Under the pieces are notes generated by a model. It saw only the letters and a program-made list of their open reading frames with translations, was not told the DNA's origin and searched no databases. Source: Paracoccaceae bacterium (GTDB lineage Bacteria > Pseudomonadota > Alphaproteobacteria > Rhodobacterales > Rhodobacteraceae). From it: a stretch of 63,405 bases of DNA. The stretch is taken from contig PAQV01000059.1 in the NCBI GenBank assembly GCA_002709405.1, positions 1 through 63,405 of the forward strand, written 5' to 3'. Positions 37,000-44,984 of the stretch are shown piece by piece; the stretch's first letter is position 1, and every line of letters starts with the position of its first letter. Made by a program: the position numbers and the translations under genes.

Positions 37000-37629
37000 A
37001 TGCGGATGACGGCCCTGCTGATCTGGGGGGCGGTGCTGGCCCTGATGGTGGGGCCGGTGATCGTGGCCGGGTTCAGCCCTTACCTGGCCTGGCGCGACGC
37101 TGCCTATATCCTGGGCGGCTTTGCCGGGATTGCCTGCCTGTCGCTGATGCTGGCGCAGCCCCTGCTGGCGGCGGGATACCTGCCCGGGCTGTCGCCTGCG
37201 ATGGCCGTGCGCTGGCACAGGCGGGTGGGCACGCTGCTGGGGATCGGCGTGGCCGTGCACGTGGGCGGGCTGTACCTGACCAGCCCAATGGACACGATCG
37301 ACGTGCTGCTGTTGCGCGCGCCCACCCCGTTTTCCGTCCATGGATTCCTGGCCATGTGGGGCATCCTCGCAACCGCCCTGCTTGTGGCCTTGCGCCGCCG
37401 GCTGGCCCTGCCGCCCCGCCTGTGGCGCTGGCTGCACAATGCCCTGGCGCTGGGCGTGGTCATCACCACCGCCATCCATGCCCTTCGCATCCAGGGGGCC
37501 ATGGGCACGGTGTCGAAAGGCGTGCTGGTTGCGGCGGTCATTGCCGCGTCAATCATCGCCGTGCTGGATCTTCGGCTGATCCGGCCTACCCTCGTTAAAC
37601 GCCGGGCGCAGCCGGGTCTTGGCGGTTGA
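37000..37629 (+). CDS. Ferric-reductase-like transmembrane heme protein
   Basis: This 209-residue inner-membrane protein has about six hydrophobic segments. Two helices carry His pairs spaced as in ferric reductase/MsrQ heme ligands: RWHRRVGTLLGIGVAVHVGG and WRWLHNALALGVVITTAIHALR. No FAD/NAD domain follows, so electrons must come from the quinone pool or a flavoprotein. The start is ATG at 37000 (another at 37006). Together with the Tat-exported neighbour it forms a two-gene unit. Confidence 0.83.
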   Translation: MRMTALLIWGAVLALMVGPVIVAGFSPYLAWRDAAYILGGFAGIACLSLMLAQPLLAAGYLPGLSPAMAVRWHRRVGTLLGIGVAVHVGGLYLTSPMDTIDVLLLRAPTPFSVHGFLAMWGILATALLVALRRRLALPPRLWRWLHNALALGVVITTAIHALRIQGAMGTVSKGVLVAAVIAASIIAVLDLRLIRPTLVKRRAQPGLGG

Positions 37630-37683
37630 AGCCCGCCCGGTCGGCGCTTTAGACAGGGCCGGAATCGGGAACGGGGCGCAGGC

Positions 37684-39255
37684 ATGGACGACATTTTTGT
37701 CATCGGAGGCGGCATCAACGGATGCGGCATCGCGCGGGATGCGGTGGGCCGGGGCCTGTCGGTCACGCTGGCCGAAAAGGGGGACCTGGCGCAGGCCACG
37801 TCCTCGGCCTCGACCAAGCTGTTCCATGGCGGGCTGCGCTACCTGGAGTATTTCGAGATCCGCCTGGTGCGCGAGGCGCTGGAAGAACGCGAGACCCTGC
37901 TGCGGGCGATGCCCCATATCTCTTGGCCCATGCGGTTCGTGCTGCCCCTGTCGCGGGACATGCGGTTCGACACCGAAACGCCCGCCGCGAAACTGCTGAA
38001 CAGGGTGATGCCCTGGATGAAGGGCAAGCGGCCGTCCTGGATGATCCGGGCGGGGCTGATGATGTACGATAACCTGGGCGGGCGCGAGATCTTGCCGGGC
38101 ACCAAGCGCCTGGACCTGGCGGCCGATCCGGCGGGCCAGCCCCTGCAGGACCGGTTCGCGGCGGCGTTCGAATATTCCGACTGCTGGGTGCAGGATGCGC
38201 GCCTGGTGGTGCTGAACGCCCGCGACGCCGAGGCGCGCGGCGCGACCATCCTGACCCGGACCGAGGTCGTGTCGACCATCCGCCATGCCGATCACTGGCA
38301 GATCACCTGCCGCGATGGCGAGGGCCTGGAGACCCGCCACGAGGCCCGGCTGCTGGTCAATGCGGGCGGGCCCTGGGCGGCGGATGTGCTGGGCCGGGTG
38401 GCCCATGTGAACACGCGCGAAAAGGTGCGGCTGGTGCGGGGCAGCCATATCGTGACGAAGCGGCTGTTCGACCACGACCGGGCCTATTTCTTTCAAGGCA
38501 CCGACGGGCGGATCATCTTCGCCATTCCCTATGAACAGGATTTCACCCTGATCGGCACGACCGACCAGGATCATCCCGATCCCGAAACCGCGCCCGAATG
38601 CACCGATGCCGAGGCCGACTACCTGCTGGCCTTTGCCTCGCAATATTTCCGGCGGCCGGTCACGCGCGACGACATCGTCTGGCGCTATTCCGGGGTGCGG
38701 CCGCTTTATGACGACGGGGCCAGCTCGGCCACGGCGGCGACGCGGGATTACGTGCTGACGCTCGAGGACACGGCCGCCCCGTTGCTGTCGGTCTTCGGGG
38801 GCAAGATCACGACCTACCGGCGGCTGGCGGAATCGGCGCTGGAAAAGATCGGATCGGCGCTGGGCGTGTACCAGGGGCCGTGGACGGCCGGGGTACCCTT
38901 GCCCGGGGGTGACATTGCCGTGGGTGATGTGCCGGGCGCGGTGCTGGCCCTGAGCGCGCGGTACCCGTTCCTGGGCGGGGCCGAGGCCCTGCGCCTGTTC
39001 CGGACCTACGGGACAGAGGCGGCTGAGGTGCTGGGAGAGGCCGCGAGTGCCTCGGAGCTGGGCCGCGATTTCGGGGGCGGCCTGACCGAGGCCGAGGTCT
39101 GCTGGCTGATGGACCGGGAATATGCGCGCCGGGCGGCGGACGTGTTGTGGCGGCGGACCAAGCTGGGCCTGCGGGTCACGAAAGATGAGGCCGCGGCGCT
39201 GGATGCCTTCATGGCGCAGCGGGCGGCCAAGCGACAGGAGGAGACCGGATCATGA
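37684..39255 (+). CDS. glpD: Glycerol-3-phosphate dehydrogenase (FAD, quinone-linked)
   Basis: GlpD oxidises glycerol 3-phosphate to dihydroxyacetone phosphate at the inner membrane. The 523-residue protein begins with the FAD-binding [21 protein letters not shown], then has [23 protein letters not shown] and [12 protein letters not shown], and the C-terminal helical domain (YGTEAAEVL). It overlaps glpK by ATGA. No glpR or glpF is present in the window, so control and uptake genes lie elsewhere. Confidence 0.95.
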   Translation: MDDIFVIGGGINGCGIARDAVGRGLSVTLAEKGDLAQATSSASTKLFHGGLRYLEYFEIRLVREALEERETLLRAMPHISWPMRFVLPLSRDMRFDTETPAAKLLNRVMPWMKGKRPSWMIRAGLMMYDNLGGREILPGTKRLDLAADPAGQPLQDRFAAAFEYSDCWVQDARLVVLNARDAEARGATILTRTEVVSTIRHADHWQITCRDGEGLETRHEARLLVNAGGPWAADVLGRVAHVNTREKVRLVRGSHIVTKRLFDHDRAYFFQGTDGRIIFAIPYEQDFTLIGTTDQDHPDPETAPECTDAEADYLLAFASQYFRRPVTRDDIVWRYSGVRPLYDDGASSATAATRDYVLTLEDTAAPLLSVFGGKITTYRRLAESALEKIGSALGVYQGPWTAGVPLPGGDIAVGDVPGAVLALSARYPFLGGAEALRLFRTYGTEAAEVLGEAASASELGRDFGGGLTEAEVCWLMDREYARRAADVLWRRTKLGLRVTKDEAAALDAFMAQRAAKRQEETGS

Positions 39256-40730
39256 GCCATGTGATCGCCATCGATCAGGGCACGACGTCAACGCGGGCCA
39301 TCGTTTTCGACGGGAAGATGCGGGCCGTGGCGACGGCTCAGCAAGAGTTTCCGCAGTACTACCCGGCCTCGGGGCAGGTCGAGCACGAACCGGAAGAGAT
39401 CTGGGACAGCGTGGTGACGACCCTGCGCGGGGCGGTCGGAAAGGCCGGGCTGTCGGGGGCGGAGATTGCCGGGATCGGCATCACAAACCAGCGGGAAACG
39501 ACGCTGGTGTGGGACCGCGAGACTGGCCAGGCGCTGGGCCGGGCGATCGTCTGGCAGGACCGGCGGACGGCGGGGTTCTGTGCGAAGCTGCGCGAGCAGG
39601 GGCACGAAGGGCTGGTGACCGATGCCACGGGCCTGTTGCTGGATCCGTATTTCTCGGCGACCAAGCTGGCCTGGATCCTGGACCAGTACCCGGGCGCCCG
39701 GGGGCGGGCTGAACGGGGCGACCTGCTGTTCGGCACGGTCGACAGCTACCTGATCTGGCGGCTGACCGGGGGCAAGCGGCACGTGACCGATGCGACCAAC
39801 GCCGCGCGGACGGCTTTGTACGACATCGGGGCGGGCGACTGGAGCACGGACCTGTGCGCGCTTTTCGGTGTGCCGCGGGCGATGCTGCCCGAGGTGCTGG
39901 ATTGCGCGGCCGACTTCGGCGAGACGGAGGTGCTGGGGACACCTGTGAAGATCCTCGGCGTGGCCGGAGATCAGCAGGCGGCCACACTGGGTCAGGCCTG
40001 TTTCGAACCGGGGATGCTGAAATCGACCTACGGCACCGGGTGTTTCGCGCTGATGAATACCGGGGGGACACGGGTGCGCTCGACCCACCGGCTGCTGACG
40101 ACGATTGCCTACCGGCTGGACGGGCAGGTGACCTATGCGCTGGAAGGGTCGATCTTCGTGGCGGGGGCGGTGGTGCAATGGATGCGCGATGCGTTGCAGA
40201 TCATCGGGTCGGCGGCAGAGAGCGGGGCCCTGGCGGCACAGGCAGATGCACTCCAAGGGGTGACGCTGGTGCCAGCGTTCACGGGGCTGGGCGCGCCGTA
40301 CTGGGCGCCCGAGTGCCGGGGGGCCGTGTTTGGTCTGACGCGCGGGTCGGGTCGGGCGGAATTTGCACGGGCGGCGCTGGAGAGCGTGGCCTTCCAGACG
40401 CGCGACCTGTGGGAAGCGATGCGCGCTGACGGGGCAGGCCATGCGGACACGGTGTTGCGCGTGGATGGCGGGATGGTGGCCAGCGACTGGACGATGCAGC
40501 GGTTGTCCGACGTGCTGGGTGCGCCGGTCGACCGCCCGGTAATGGCCGAGACGACGGCCCTGGGTGCAGCATGGCTGGCGGGGATGCGGGCCGGGATCTA
40601 TCCGGATGCGGCCGGCTTCGCCGAGACCTGGGCGCTTGACCGCCGGTTCGAACCTGCCGAAGACGCCAGCGCACGTGCGACCGGTTATGATCGCTGGAAA
40701 CGCGCCGTCGACGCCGCCATGTCCTTTTGA
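39252..40730 (+). CDS. glpK: Glycerol kinase
   Basis: GlpK phosphorylates glycerol, giving the substrate of GlpD. The 492-residue FGGY kinase has the phosphate-1 motif [26 protein letters not shown], the WQDRRT active-site loop, [13 protein letters not shown], and the C-terminal adenosine site [10 protein letters not shown]. Its ATG overlaps the glpD stop. A long inverted repeat lies after its stop, in the convergent gap with idi. Confidence 0.96.
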   Translation: MSHVIAIDQGTTSTRAIVFDGKMRAVATAQQEFPQYYPASGQVEHEPEEIWDSVVTTLRGAVGKAGLSGAEIAGIGITNQRETTLVWDRETGQALGRAIVWQDRRTAGFCAKLREQGHEGLVTDATGLLLDPYFSATKLAWILDQYPGARGRAERGDLLFGTVDSYLIWRLTGGKRHVTDATNAARTALYDIGAGDWSTDLCALFGVPRAMLPEVLDCAADFGETEVLGTPVKILGVAGDQQAATLGQACFEPGMLKSTYGTGCFALMNTGGTRVRSTHRLLTTIAYRLDGQVTYALEGSIFVAGAVVQWMRDALQIIGSAAESGALAAQADALQGVTLVPAFTGLGAPYWAPECRGAVFGLTRGSGRAEFARAALESVAFQTRDLWEAMRADGAGHADTVLRVDGGMVASDWTMQRLSDVLGAPVDRPVMAETTALGAAWLAGMRAGIYPDAAGFAETWALDRRFEPAEDASARATGYDRWKRAVDAAMSF

Positions 40731-40778
40731 CAGCGGATCAGGGGCGGCCTACGGAACGGTGGGGTCATGCCTGGACAT

Positions 40779-40808
40779 TGCTGCTTCTTTCTCTTTCCAG
40801 ATACCCAA
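40779..40808 (-). repeat. Tail copy of dispersed repeat (copy 4)
   Basis: On the minus strand it reads TTTGGGTAT then CTGGAAAGAGAAAGAAGCAGC. It forms the left arm of an inverted repeat with copy 5, in the glpK-idi convergent gap. Confidence 0.8.
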
Positions 40809-40841
40809 ATCCGACCGTGCCAAGGGCGATGCCGCCAGGAA

Positions 40842-40869
40842 TTGGGTATTTAAGAAGAGAAAGAAGCAG
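40842..40869 (+). repeat. Tail copy of dispersed repeat (copy 5)
   Basis: TTGGGTATTTAAG then AAGAGAAAGAAGCAG. Fifteen bases (40855-40869) are exactly complementary to 40781-40795, and eight more (40842-40849) to 40801-40808. A transcript from either gene could fold this into a long hairpin. Confidence 0.8.
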
Positions 40870-40892
40870 GTGCGTGTTGTCTGTCCTGCGGG

Positions 40893-41411
40893 TCAGACGT
40901 GCCCGAGGATGGTTTCGAGATGCTGGTCGAGGTAGATCCGGAGCCAGGGTGTGAAACGTGCGGGCGTTTTGGCGATTTCGGTCTGCAGGGCGGGCAGGGG
41001 GGTCCAGCGGGTGTCCATGACCTCGCCGGGGTTGGGGGTGAGATCCATTTTTTGGGGGGCTTCGGCGACGAAGACGTCGACGACTTCGTGTTCGACAAGC
41101 CCGTCGCCGACATCCGCCCGGTATTCGAGTTGCTGGCGGAACACCGGGTCCAGTCCGCTTAGTCCGAGCTCTTCCTGCAGGCGGCGCAGGGCACAGGCGC
41201 GGGGGGGTTCGTTCCAGTGCGGGTGGGTGCAGCAGGTGTTCGCCCAGAGCCCCGGCGTGTGGTACTTGGACAGGGATCGGCGTTGCAGCAGGATCTCGGA
41301 GCCGCGCCTGACAAAGACCGATACGGCCTTGTGGCGCAGCCCTGCGACATGGGCGTGAAGTTTGTCGACAGGCGTCAGGCGGCCGTCGACCCAGGCGGGT
41401 ATCTCGGTCAT
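40893..41411 (-). CDS. idi: Isopentenyl-diphosphate delta-isomerase, type 1
   Basis: Idi interconverts isopentenyl and dimethylallyl diphosphate for isoprenoid synthesis. The 172-residue Nudix-fold protein has KAVSVFVRRGSEILLQRRS, the metal-site NTCCTHPHWNEPP and the Nudix-like RRLQEELGL, then DVFVAE and PGEVMDTRWTP. The ATG at 41409-41411 (MTEIPAW) fits family length; the upstream extension is unlike the family. It stands alone and converges on glpK. No photosynthesis genes are nearby. Confidence 0.94.
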   Translation of the reverse strand: MTEIPAWVDGRLTPVDKLHAHVAGLRHKAVSVFVRRGSEILLQRRSLSKYHTPGLWANTCCTHPHWNEPPRACALRRLQEELGLSGLDPVFRQQLEYRADVGDGLVEHEVVDVFVAEAPQKMDLTPNPGEVMDTRWTPLPALQTEIAKTPARFTPWLRIYLDQHLETILGHV

Positions 41412-41687
41412 CCGCGGGCAGATAGGATGTGGCAGACAGCATGGCAAGTCCCCGGTCACCGCAGTGGTTTCCGGTCGGATCATGTCTGGGCCGGCATGCC
41501 CGGGCCGTTCGGGATCGCGTGCCTTGGGCAGGGTTCAGGGCATGCGGCATTTCGGCGCCGGATGCGGGCTTGGGAGGCAGGCCCCTTTTCGCCTAGGATC
41601 GACTTGGAGGTGTGCGCCTAAGGTGCCGTTGACTCTGATCGGCGGCGCGGACACTTTCCTTTGGAAGAACCAAGGAGTGAGGACACC

Positions 41688-42107
41688 ATGCACCGCATCG
41701 TTGCAACCGTGATCGCGGGCCTTCTGGCCGCGCCGGTCCTGGCAGCTGGGCACGAAACCGGCGACGCCGGCAAGGGCGAGAAAGATTTCAGGAAGTGCAA
41801 GGCCTGTCACGAGATCGTTTCGGACGCCGGTGACGTGATCGTGAAGGGCGGCAAGACTGGCCCGAACCTGTACGGCGTGATCGGCCGTCCGGTCGCCGGA
41901 GCCGATTTCAACTACGGCGACTCGATCAAGGCCGTGGGCGAATCTGGCGCGGTCTGGGATTTCGACAATTTCACCGCCTACCTGCTGGACCCCAGCGCCT
42001 GGCTGGAGGAGCAGCTGGATGACAGCGGGGCCAAGTCGAAGATGGCCTTCAAGCTTCGCAAGGGCGGCGACGACATCTACGCCTACCTGGTGAGCGTGAG
42101 CGAATAA
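41688..42107 (+). CDS. Exported class I c-type cytochrome (cytochrome c2/c550-like)
   Basis: This 139-residue protein has a signal peptide (cleavage near VLAAG) and one heme-attachment site, CKACH. A GPNLYGVIGRP segment follows, and Met in AKSKMAFKL is the probable distal ligand. It should carry electrons in the periplasm, for example between the bc1 complex and an oxidase. AAGGAGTGAGG precedes the ATG at 41688. The C-terminal region has acidic residues often found in c550-type proteins. Confidence 0.9.
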   Translation: MHRIVATVIAGLLAAPVLAAGHETGDAGKGEKDFRKCKACHEIVSDAGDVIVKGGKTGPNLYGVIGRPVAGADFNYGDSIKAVGESGAVWDFDNFTAYLLDPSAWLEEQLDDSGAKSKMAFKLRKGGDDIYAYLVSVSE

Positions 42108-42165
42108 GGCAGCGAATAGGAGGGGGCCGGGCCACCGGGCCGGGCACCTCTTTCATCGCATTCCG

Positions 42166-42192
42166 AACGGCCGTGACCTTGTCGCGGCCGTT
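42166..42192 (+). terminator. Candidate terminator after the cytochrome gene
   Basis: The stem AACGGCCG/CGGCCGTT (42166-42173 and 42185-42192) lies about 60 bp after the cytochrome stop and is followed by three direct copies of CCGTTTG that overlap the stem. The U-tract is short, so confidence is limited. Confidence 0.45.
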
Positions 42193-42224
42193 TGCCGTTT
42201 GCCGTTTGACACCCTTGCGCGTTG

Positions 42225-43268
42225 TCAGCCGTTGAGGTCCGACCAGCAGGGCAGGAGGTCTCCGGGTGCGGGGCGGGCGTGGTAGATGGCCCGGCCGATG
42301 GCGCGCGACAGGCAGAGCGCGGCGGCATGGCAGATCGTGTCCAGGCTGCGGGTTTCGGAAGCCACGGCCTTTGCCCCGGTGGACAGGGAAAAGACCAGGT
42401 CGCCATCGCCGGGCGCATGGGCGGGCAGAGTGGCCCGGCCGATCCCGTCATGGGCGGCGATGGCCAGGCGCTGGCATTCGGCCTTGGTCAGGGCCGCGTC
42501 CGTGCCGACGATGGCAATGGTCGTGTTGGCCCGTTCTCCGGGTTGGTCGTCGGGCTGGTTGTTGGCGGTGGCCTGGGACAGGAAGGCGCGGGTCTTGAGG
42601 CTGTCGAGCTGACGGCCGAGGCCGCTGGCGGGATCCGGGCCGAGGCCGCCGAACTCGCCGTCGATTTCGAAGGGGGCGGCCCAGAAATGGCGGTCTCCGG
42701 GGGTGGTGACGGCGCCCATGGGGTTGGCCACGACGAGCGCGCCGACGGTGATGCCGCTGTCGAGGACCAGCGAGGCGGAGCCGAGCCCGCCCTTCATCCG
42801 GGCGGTCAGGGCGCCGGTGCCCGCGCCTTCGCTGCCCAGGTCAAAGCTGGTTGATGCGGCGCGGCAGGCCGCCTGACCCAGGGCCGGGTAGGGCGTGTCG
42901 GTCCAGCCCTTGTCGCCGCCATTGAGCAGGTCGAAGATGATCGCCCCGGGCACCAGCGGGATGATCGCGGGGCCGACCCTAAAGCCCCGGCCCTGGTCGC
43001 GCAGGACCTGCATGACCCCACCGCAGGCGTCGAGCCCGAAGGCCGAGCCTCCGGACAGGACCAGGGCATCGACCTGGGCGACCGACTTGTCGGGCGCGAG
43101 CAGGTCGGTTTCGCGGGTGCCGGGGCCTCCGCCCATGACATGGACCGAGGCGGTGAAGGGGGCGTCGGCGGTCAGCACGGTGGTGCCGGATTTCAGCGCG
43201 GGATCGGCGGCGTTGCCGACCTTGAGGCCGGCGATGTCGGTGATCAGGTTCCTGGGTCCGGGCTGCAT
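42225..43268 (-). CDS. P1-family (S58) peptidase, DmpA/NylC-like
   Basis: This 347-residue protein belongs to the P1 family of self-cleaving N-terminal-nucleophile hydrolases, which includes aminopeptidase DmpA and the nylon oligomer hydrolase NylC. Visible parts are ITDIAGLKVGNA, DALVLSGGSAFGLDACGGVM and the probable autocleavage site ANTTIAIVGTDA, where cleavage before Thr would create the nucleophile. No signal peptide is evident. AAGGA precedes the ATG at 43266-43268. The substrate (peptide or amide) is unknown. Confidence 0.9.
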   Translation of the reverse strand: MQPGPRNLITDIAGLKVGNAADPALKSGTTVLTADAPFTASVHVMGGGPGTRETDLLAPDKSVAQVDALVLSGGSAFGLDACGGVMQVLRDQGRGFRVGPAIIPLVPGAIIFDLLNGGDKGWTDTPYPALGQAACRAASTSFDLGSEGAGTGALTARMKGGLGSASLVLDSGITVGALVVANPMGAVTTPGDRHFWAAPFEIDGEFGGLGPDPASGLGRQLDSLKTRAFLSQATANNQPDDQPGERANTTIAIVGTDAALTKAECQRLAIAAHDGIGRATLPAHAPGDGDLVFSLSTGAKAVASETRSLDTICHAAALCLSRAIGRAIYHARPAPGDLLPCWSDLNG

Positions 43269-43289
43269 GGCGGGGTCTTTCCTTGATTG

Positions 43290-43359
43290 AGCGCCCCTGC
43301 GGGGCGCACGAGAGGTTTTGCGCCTGCTTCGCAGGCGCGGTGCGCCCCTTGCGGGGCGT
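43290..43359. repeat. Three consecutive GC-rich hairpins
   Basis: GCGCCCCTGCGGGGCGC, GCGCCTGCTTCGCAGGCGC and GCGCCCCTTGCGGGGCG follow one another in the 99-bp gap between the SDR and P1-peptidase genes. The first and third arms can also pair with each other around the second. This may act as a processing or termination element between two same-strand genes. Confidence 0.6.
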
Positions 43360-43367
43360 TTGGGGCG

Positions 43368-44108
43368 CTAGATGCAGCGGCCGCCGTCGATTTCCATGGC
43401 GACGCCGGTGATCATGCTGGCCTCGTCCGAGCAGAGGTAACAGGCGGCGTTGGCAATGTCCTCGGGGGTCGAGAACCGGCCGATCGGGATGGTCGACAGG
43501 AACTTGGCGCGCATGTCGGGGGTGTCCTCGCCCAGGAAGGATTTCAGCAGGGGGGTTTCCCCGGCCACCGGGTTGACCGCGTTGACGCGGATGCCGGCGG
43601 GGGCCAGTTCGACGGCCATGGTGCGGGTGGCCGTGATCATCCAGCCCTTCGACGCGTTGTACCAGTTCAAGCGGGGCCGGGGCGACACGCCGGCGGTCGA
43701 GGCGACGTTCAGAATGGCTCCGCTGCCGCGCGATTTCATGTGGGGCACCAAGGATTTGGCCGTCAGGTAGACCGACTTGCAATTGACGGCCATGACCCGG
43801 TCGAATTCGTCCTCGGTGACGTCTTCCATCGGGGTCGGCAGGTGGGTGATGCCCGCATTGTTGACCAGGATGTCGACATGGCAGAGCGCGCCGAGGGCGG
43901 CTTCGGCCATTGCCTGGACCGAGGCGGCGCTGGCCACGTCGACCTCTTGGGCGATTCCGCCGATGTCCCTGGCGATCTCGGCCGCCGCGTCTGCGTTGAT
44001 GTCGGCCACCATGACCCGCGCGCCTTCGGCCGTGAACTTGCGGGCGATGCCCGCGCCAAAGCCTGACCCGCCTCCGGTGACGATCGCTGTCTTGTCCTTC
44101 AGTCGCAT
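43368..44108 (-). CDS. Short-chain dehydrogenase/reductase
   Basis: This 246-residue NAD(P)-dependent oxidoreductase has TGGGSGFGAGIA (cofactor), an ADINADA acidic residue after strand 2 that favours NAD, NNAG, the catalytic Ser in NVASTAG and the Tyr-Lys pair in WYNASKG. It looks similar to FabG/3-hydroxyacyl and sugar dehydrogenases; the substrate is unknown. GGGAGGGA precedes the ATG at 44106-44108. Three hairpins separate it from the downstream peptidase gene. Confidence 0.92.
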   Translation of the reverse strand: MRLKDKTAIVTGGGSGFGAGIARKFTAEGARVMVADINADAAAEIARDIGGIAQEVDVASAASVQAMAEAALGALCHVDILVNNAGITHLPTPMEDVTEDEFDRVMAVNCKSVYLTAKSLVPHMKSRGSGAILNVASTAGVSPRPRLNWYNASKGWMITATRTMAVELAPAGIRVNAVNPVAGETPLLKSFLGEDTPDMRAKFLSTIPIGRFSTPEDIANAACYLCSDEASMITGVAMEIDGGRCI

Positions 44109-44211
44109 GGGGTTGTCCCTCCCTTTCCCTTGCTGGGCGGAACGATAGGGGGGGACCGGAAGGATGCGCAACCTGTGTCGTCCGGTGGGGCGCATGGCGG
44201 GCCCGGCGGGG

Positions 44212-44631
44212 TCACTCGTCGCCGACCTTGCCGCGCAGGGCCTTGACCGCCCCGCGCTGTTTCTTGGCGTCCACGCGCCGGCGTTGCGAGGCCCGGGTCG
44301 GTTTCGTCGCGATCCGGCGCTTGGGGGCGACCAGGGCCTTGCGGATCAGCTCGGCCAGGCGGTCGCGCGCGATCTCGCGGTTGCGGGCCTGGCTGCGGGT
44401 TTCGTCGCAAAACAACACGATCGCCCCGTCCAGCGTCCAGCGCCGCCCGGCCAGCCGTTTCAACCGGGCCTTGACCGGTGGGGTCAGGGCGGGCGAGCGT
44501 TCGGCCTCGAAGCGCAGCTCGACGGCCGTTGATACCTTGTTCACGTTCTGCCCGCCGGGGCCGCTGGCCCGCACGAATTGCTCGGTCAGTTCCCAGTCCT
44601 GCAGGGCGATCTTGTCGGTTATGCGCAGCAT
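44212..44631 (-). CDS. arfB: Alternative ribosome-rescue factor B (peptidyl-tRNA hydrolase)
   Basis: ArfB enters stalled ribosomes lacking a stop codon and hydrolyses the peptidyl-tRNA. The 139-residue protein has the GGQ motif (RASGPGGQNVNKVSTAVELRF) and a long basic C-terminal tail (KPTRASQRRRVDAKKQRG) that would sit in the mRNA channel. The conventional start is ATG at 44629-44631, but it has no good Shine-Dalgarno. The frame stays open upstream through a 15-bp tandem repeat to a GTG at 44736. The unusual leader RNA at 44738-44966 precedes it. Confidence 0.94.
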   Translation of the reverse strand: MLRITDKIALQDWELTEQFVRASGPGGQNVNKVSTAVELRFEAERSPALTPPVKARLKRLAGRRWTLDGAIVLFCDETRSQARNREIARDRLAELIRKALVAPKRRIATKPTRASQRRRVDAKKQRGAVKALRGKVGDE

Positions 44632-44662
44632 GGGGCGATACTTAAGCCACTTTTTAGACAGG

Positions 44663-44737
44663 AAAAAGGTGGCCAGCAAAAAGGTGGCCAGCAAAAAGGC
44701 GGGCATGAACAAGGCGGGCATGAAAAGGGCCGACACG
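44663..44737 (-). repeat. Five tandem 15-bp units upstream of and in frame with arfB
   Basis: Units of the form AAAAAGGTGGCCAGC (two exact copies), AAAAAGGCGGGCATG, AACAAGGCGGGCATG and AAAAGGGCCGACACG (plus-strand sense) follow one another. Read on the minus strand in the arfB frame they encode hydrophobic repeats (ALFMP, FLLAT). The 15-bp period keeps the frame open whatever the copy number. Confidence 0.85.
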
Positions 44738-44741
44738 GAAA

Positions 44742-44769
44742 AGGGCCGCCCGGTTGCCCGAACGGCCCT
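44742..44769 (-). terminator. Intrinsic terminator between leader ORF and arfB
   Basis: On the minus strand AGGGCCG...CGGCCCT, with an inner CGG/CCG pairing, is followed by TTTTCC. It lies about 110 bp upstream of the arfB ATG, so transcripts from upstream must read through it to express arfB unless a promoter lies within the tandem repeat. Confidence 0.75.
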
Positions 44770-44851
44770 CTCGAAAGATTGGGAGGTGGGTCGGTCAGAC
44801 CGGGTGCCGAAACACCCCGTTCATCCGATGGACCAACCGCCAAGGGCTGCC

Positions 44852-44908
44852 TTAGTGGGCTGCCTCCGGACCTGTCCCGACACCTCGCTCCAATACCTTT
44901 CTCGACAC
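44852..44908 (-). CDS. 18-residue leader ORF with near-perfect Shine-Dalgarno
   Basis: A GTG start is preceded directly by AAAGGAGGTGGTCCA, which is complementary to the 16S rRNA 3' tail (CTGGATCACCTCCTTT) with one G:U-type change. The ORF reads VSRKVLERGVGTGPEAAH and ends with TAA. So long an SD placed so close to the start could trap or time ribosomes rather than give efficient translation. It is too short to judge by codon use. Confidence 0.45.
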   Translation of the reverse strand: MSRKVLERGVGTGPEAAH

Positions 44909-44984
44909 TGGACCACCTCCTTTCAATCTGTTGAAACCTGGGTCCAGCGTGACATGGACCCGGGCTTTTCACCAAGCGAAATCT

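Larger units (their letters stand above)
44738..44966 (-). ncRNA. Putative structured leader RNA upstream of arfB
   Basis: In minus-strand order: a hairpin GGGTCCA/TGGACCC (44961-44940), an extended Shine-Dalgarno AAAGGAGGTGGTCCA (44923-44909), an 18-codon ORF, a hairpin around CGGGGTG/CACCCG, then GACCCACCTCCCAATC (about 44793-44778), which can pair with GATTG and GGAGGTGG at the 5' side, and last the intrinsic terminator at 44742-44769. The pairing would close the whole region and hide the ribosome site. The 5' end and any function are inference; I do not recognise a named RNA family. Confidence 0.5.

Noticed and set aside
40893..41411. idi as part of a photosynthesis gene cluster
   Set aside because: In phototrophic Rhodobacteraceae idi can lie in such a cluster, but no bch, crt or puf genes are visible here.
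44840..44876. Resemblance to the SRP RNA core (AGGTCCGGA then GCAGCC) on the minus strand
   Set aside because: The GGAA tetraloop and AGGAAG part of the SRP core are missing, so the signal-recognition-particle RNA is not supported.
44904..44924. Plus-strand sequence like the 3' end of 16S rRNA (CTGG-CCACCTCCTTT)
   Set aside because: No other 16S rRNA sequence is present. The likeness is explained by a minus-strand extended Shine-Dalgarno, which is complementary to that tail.
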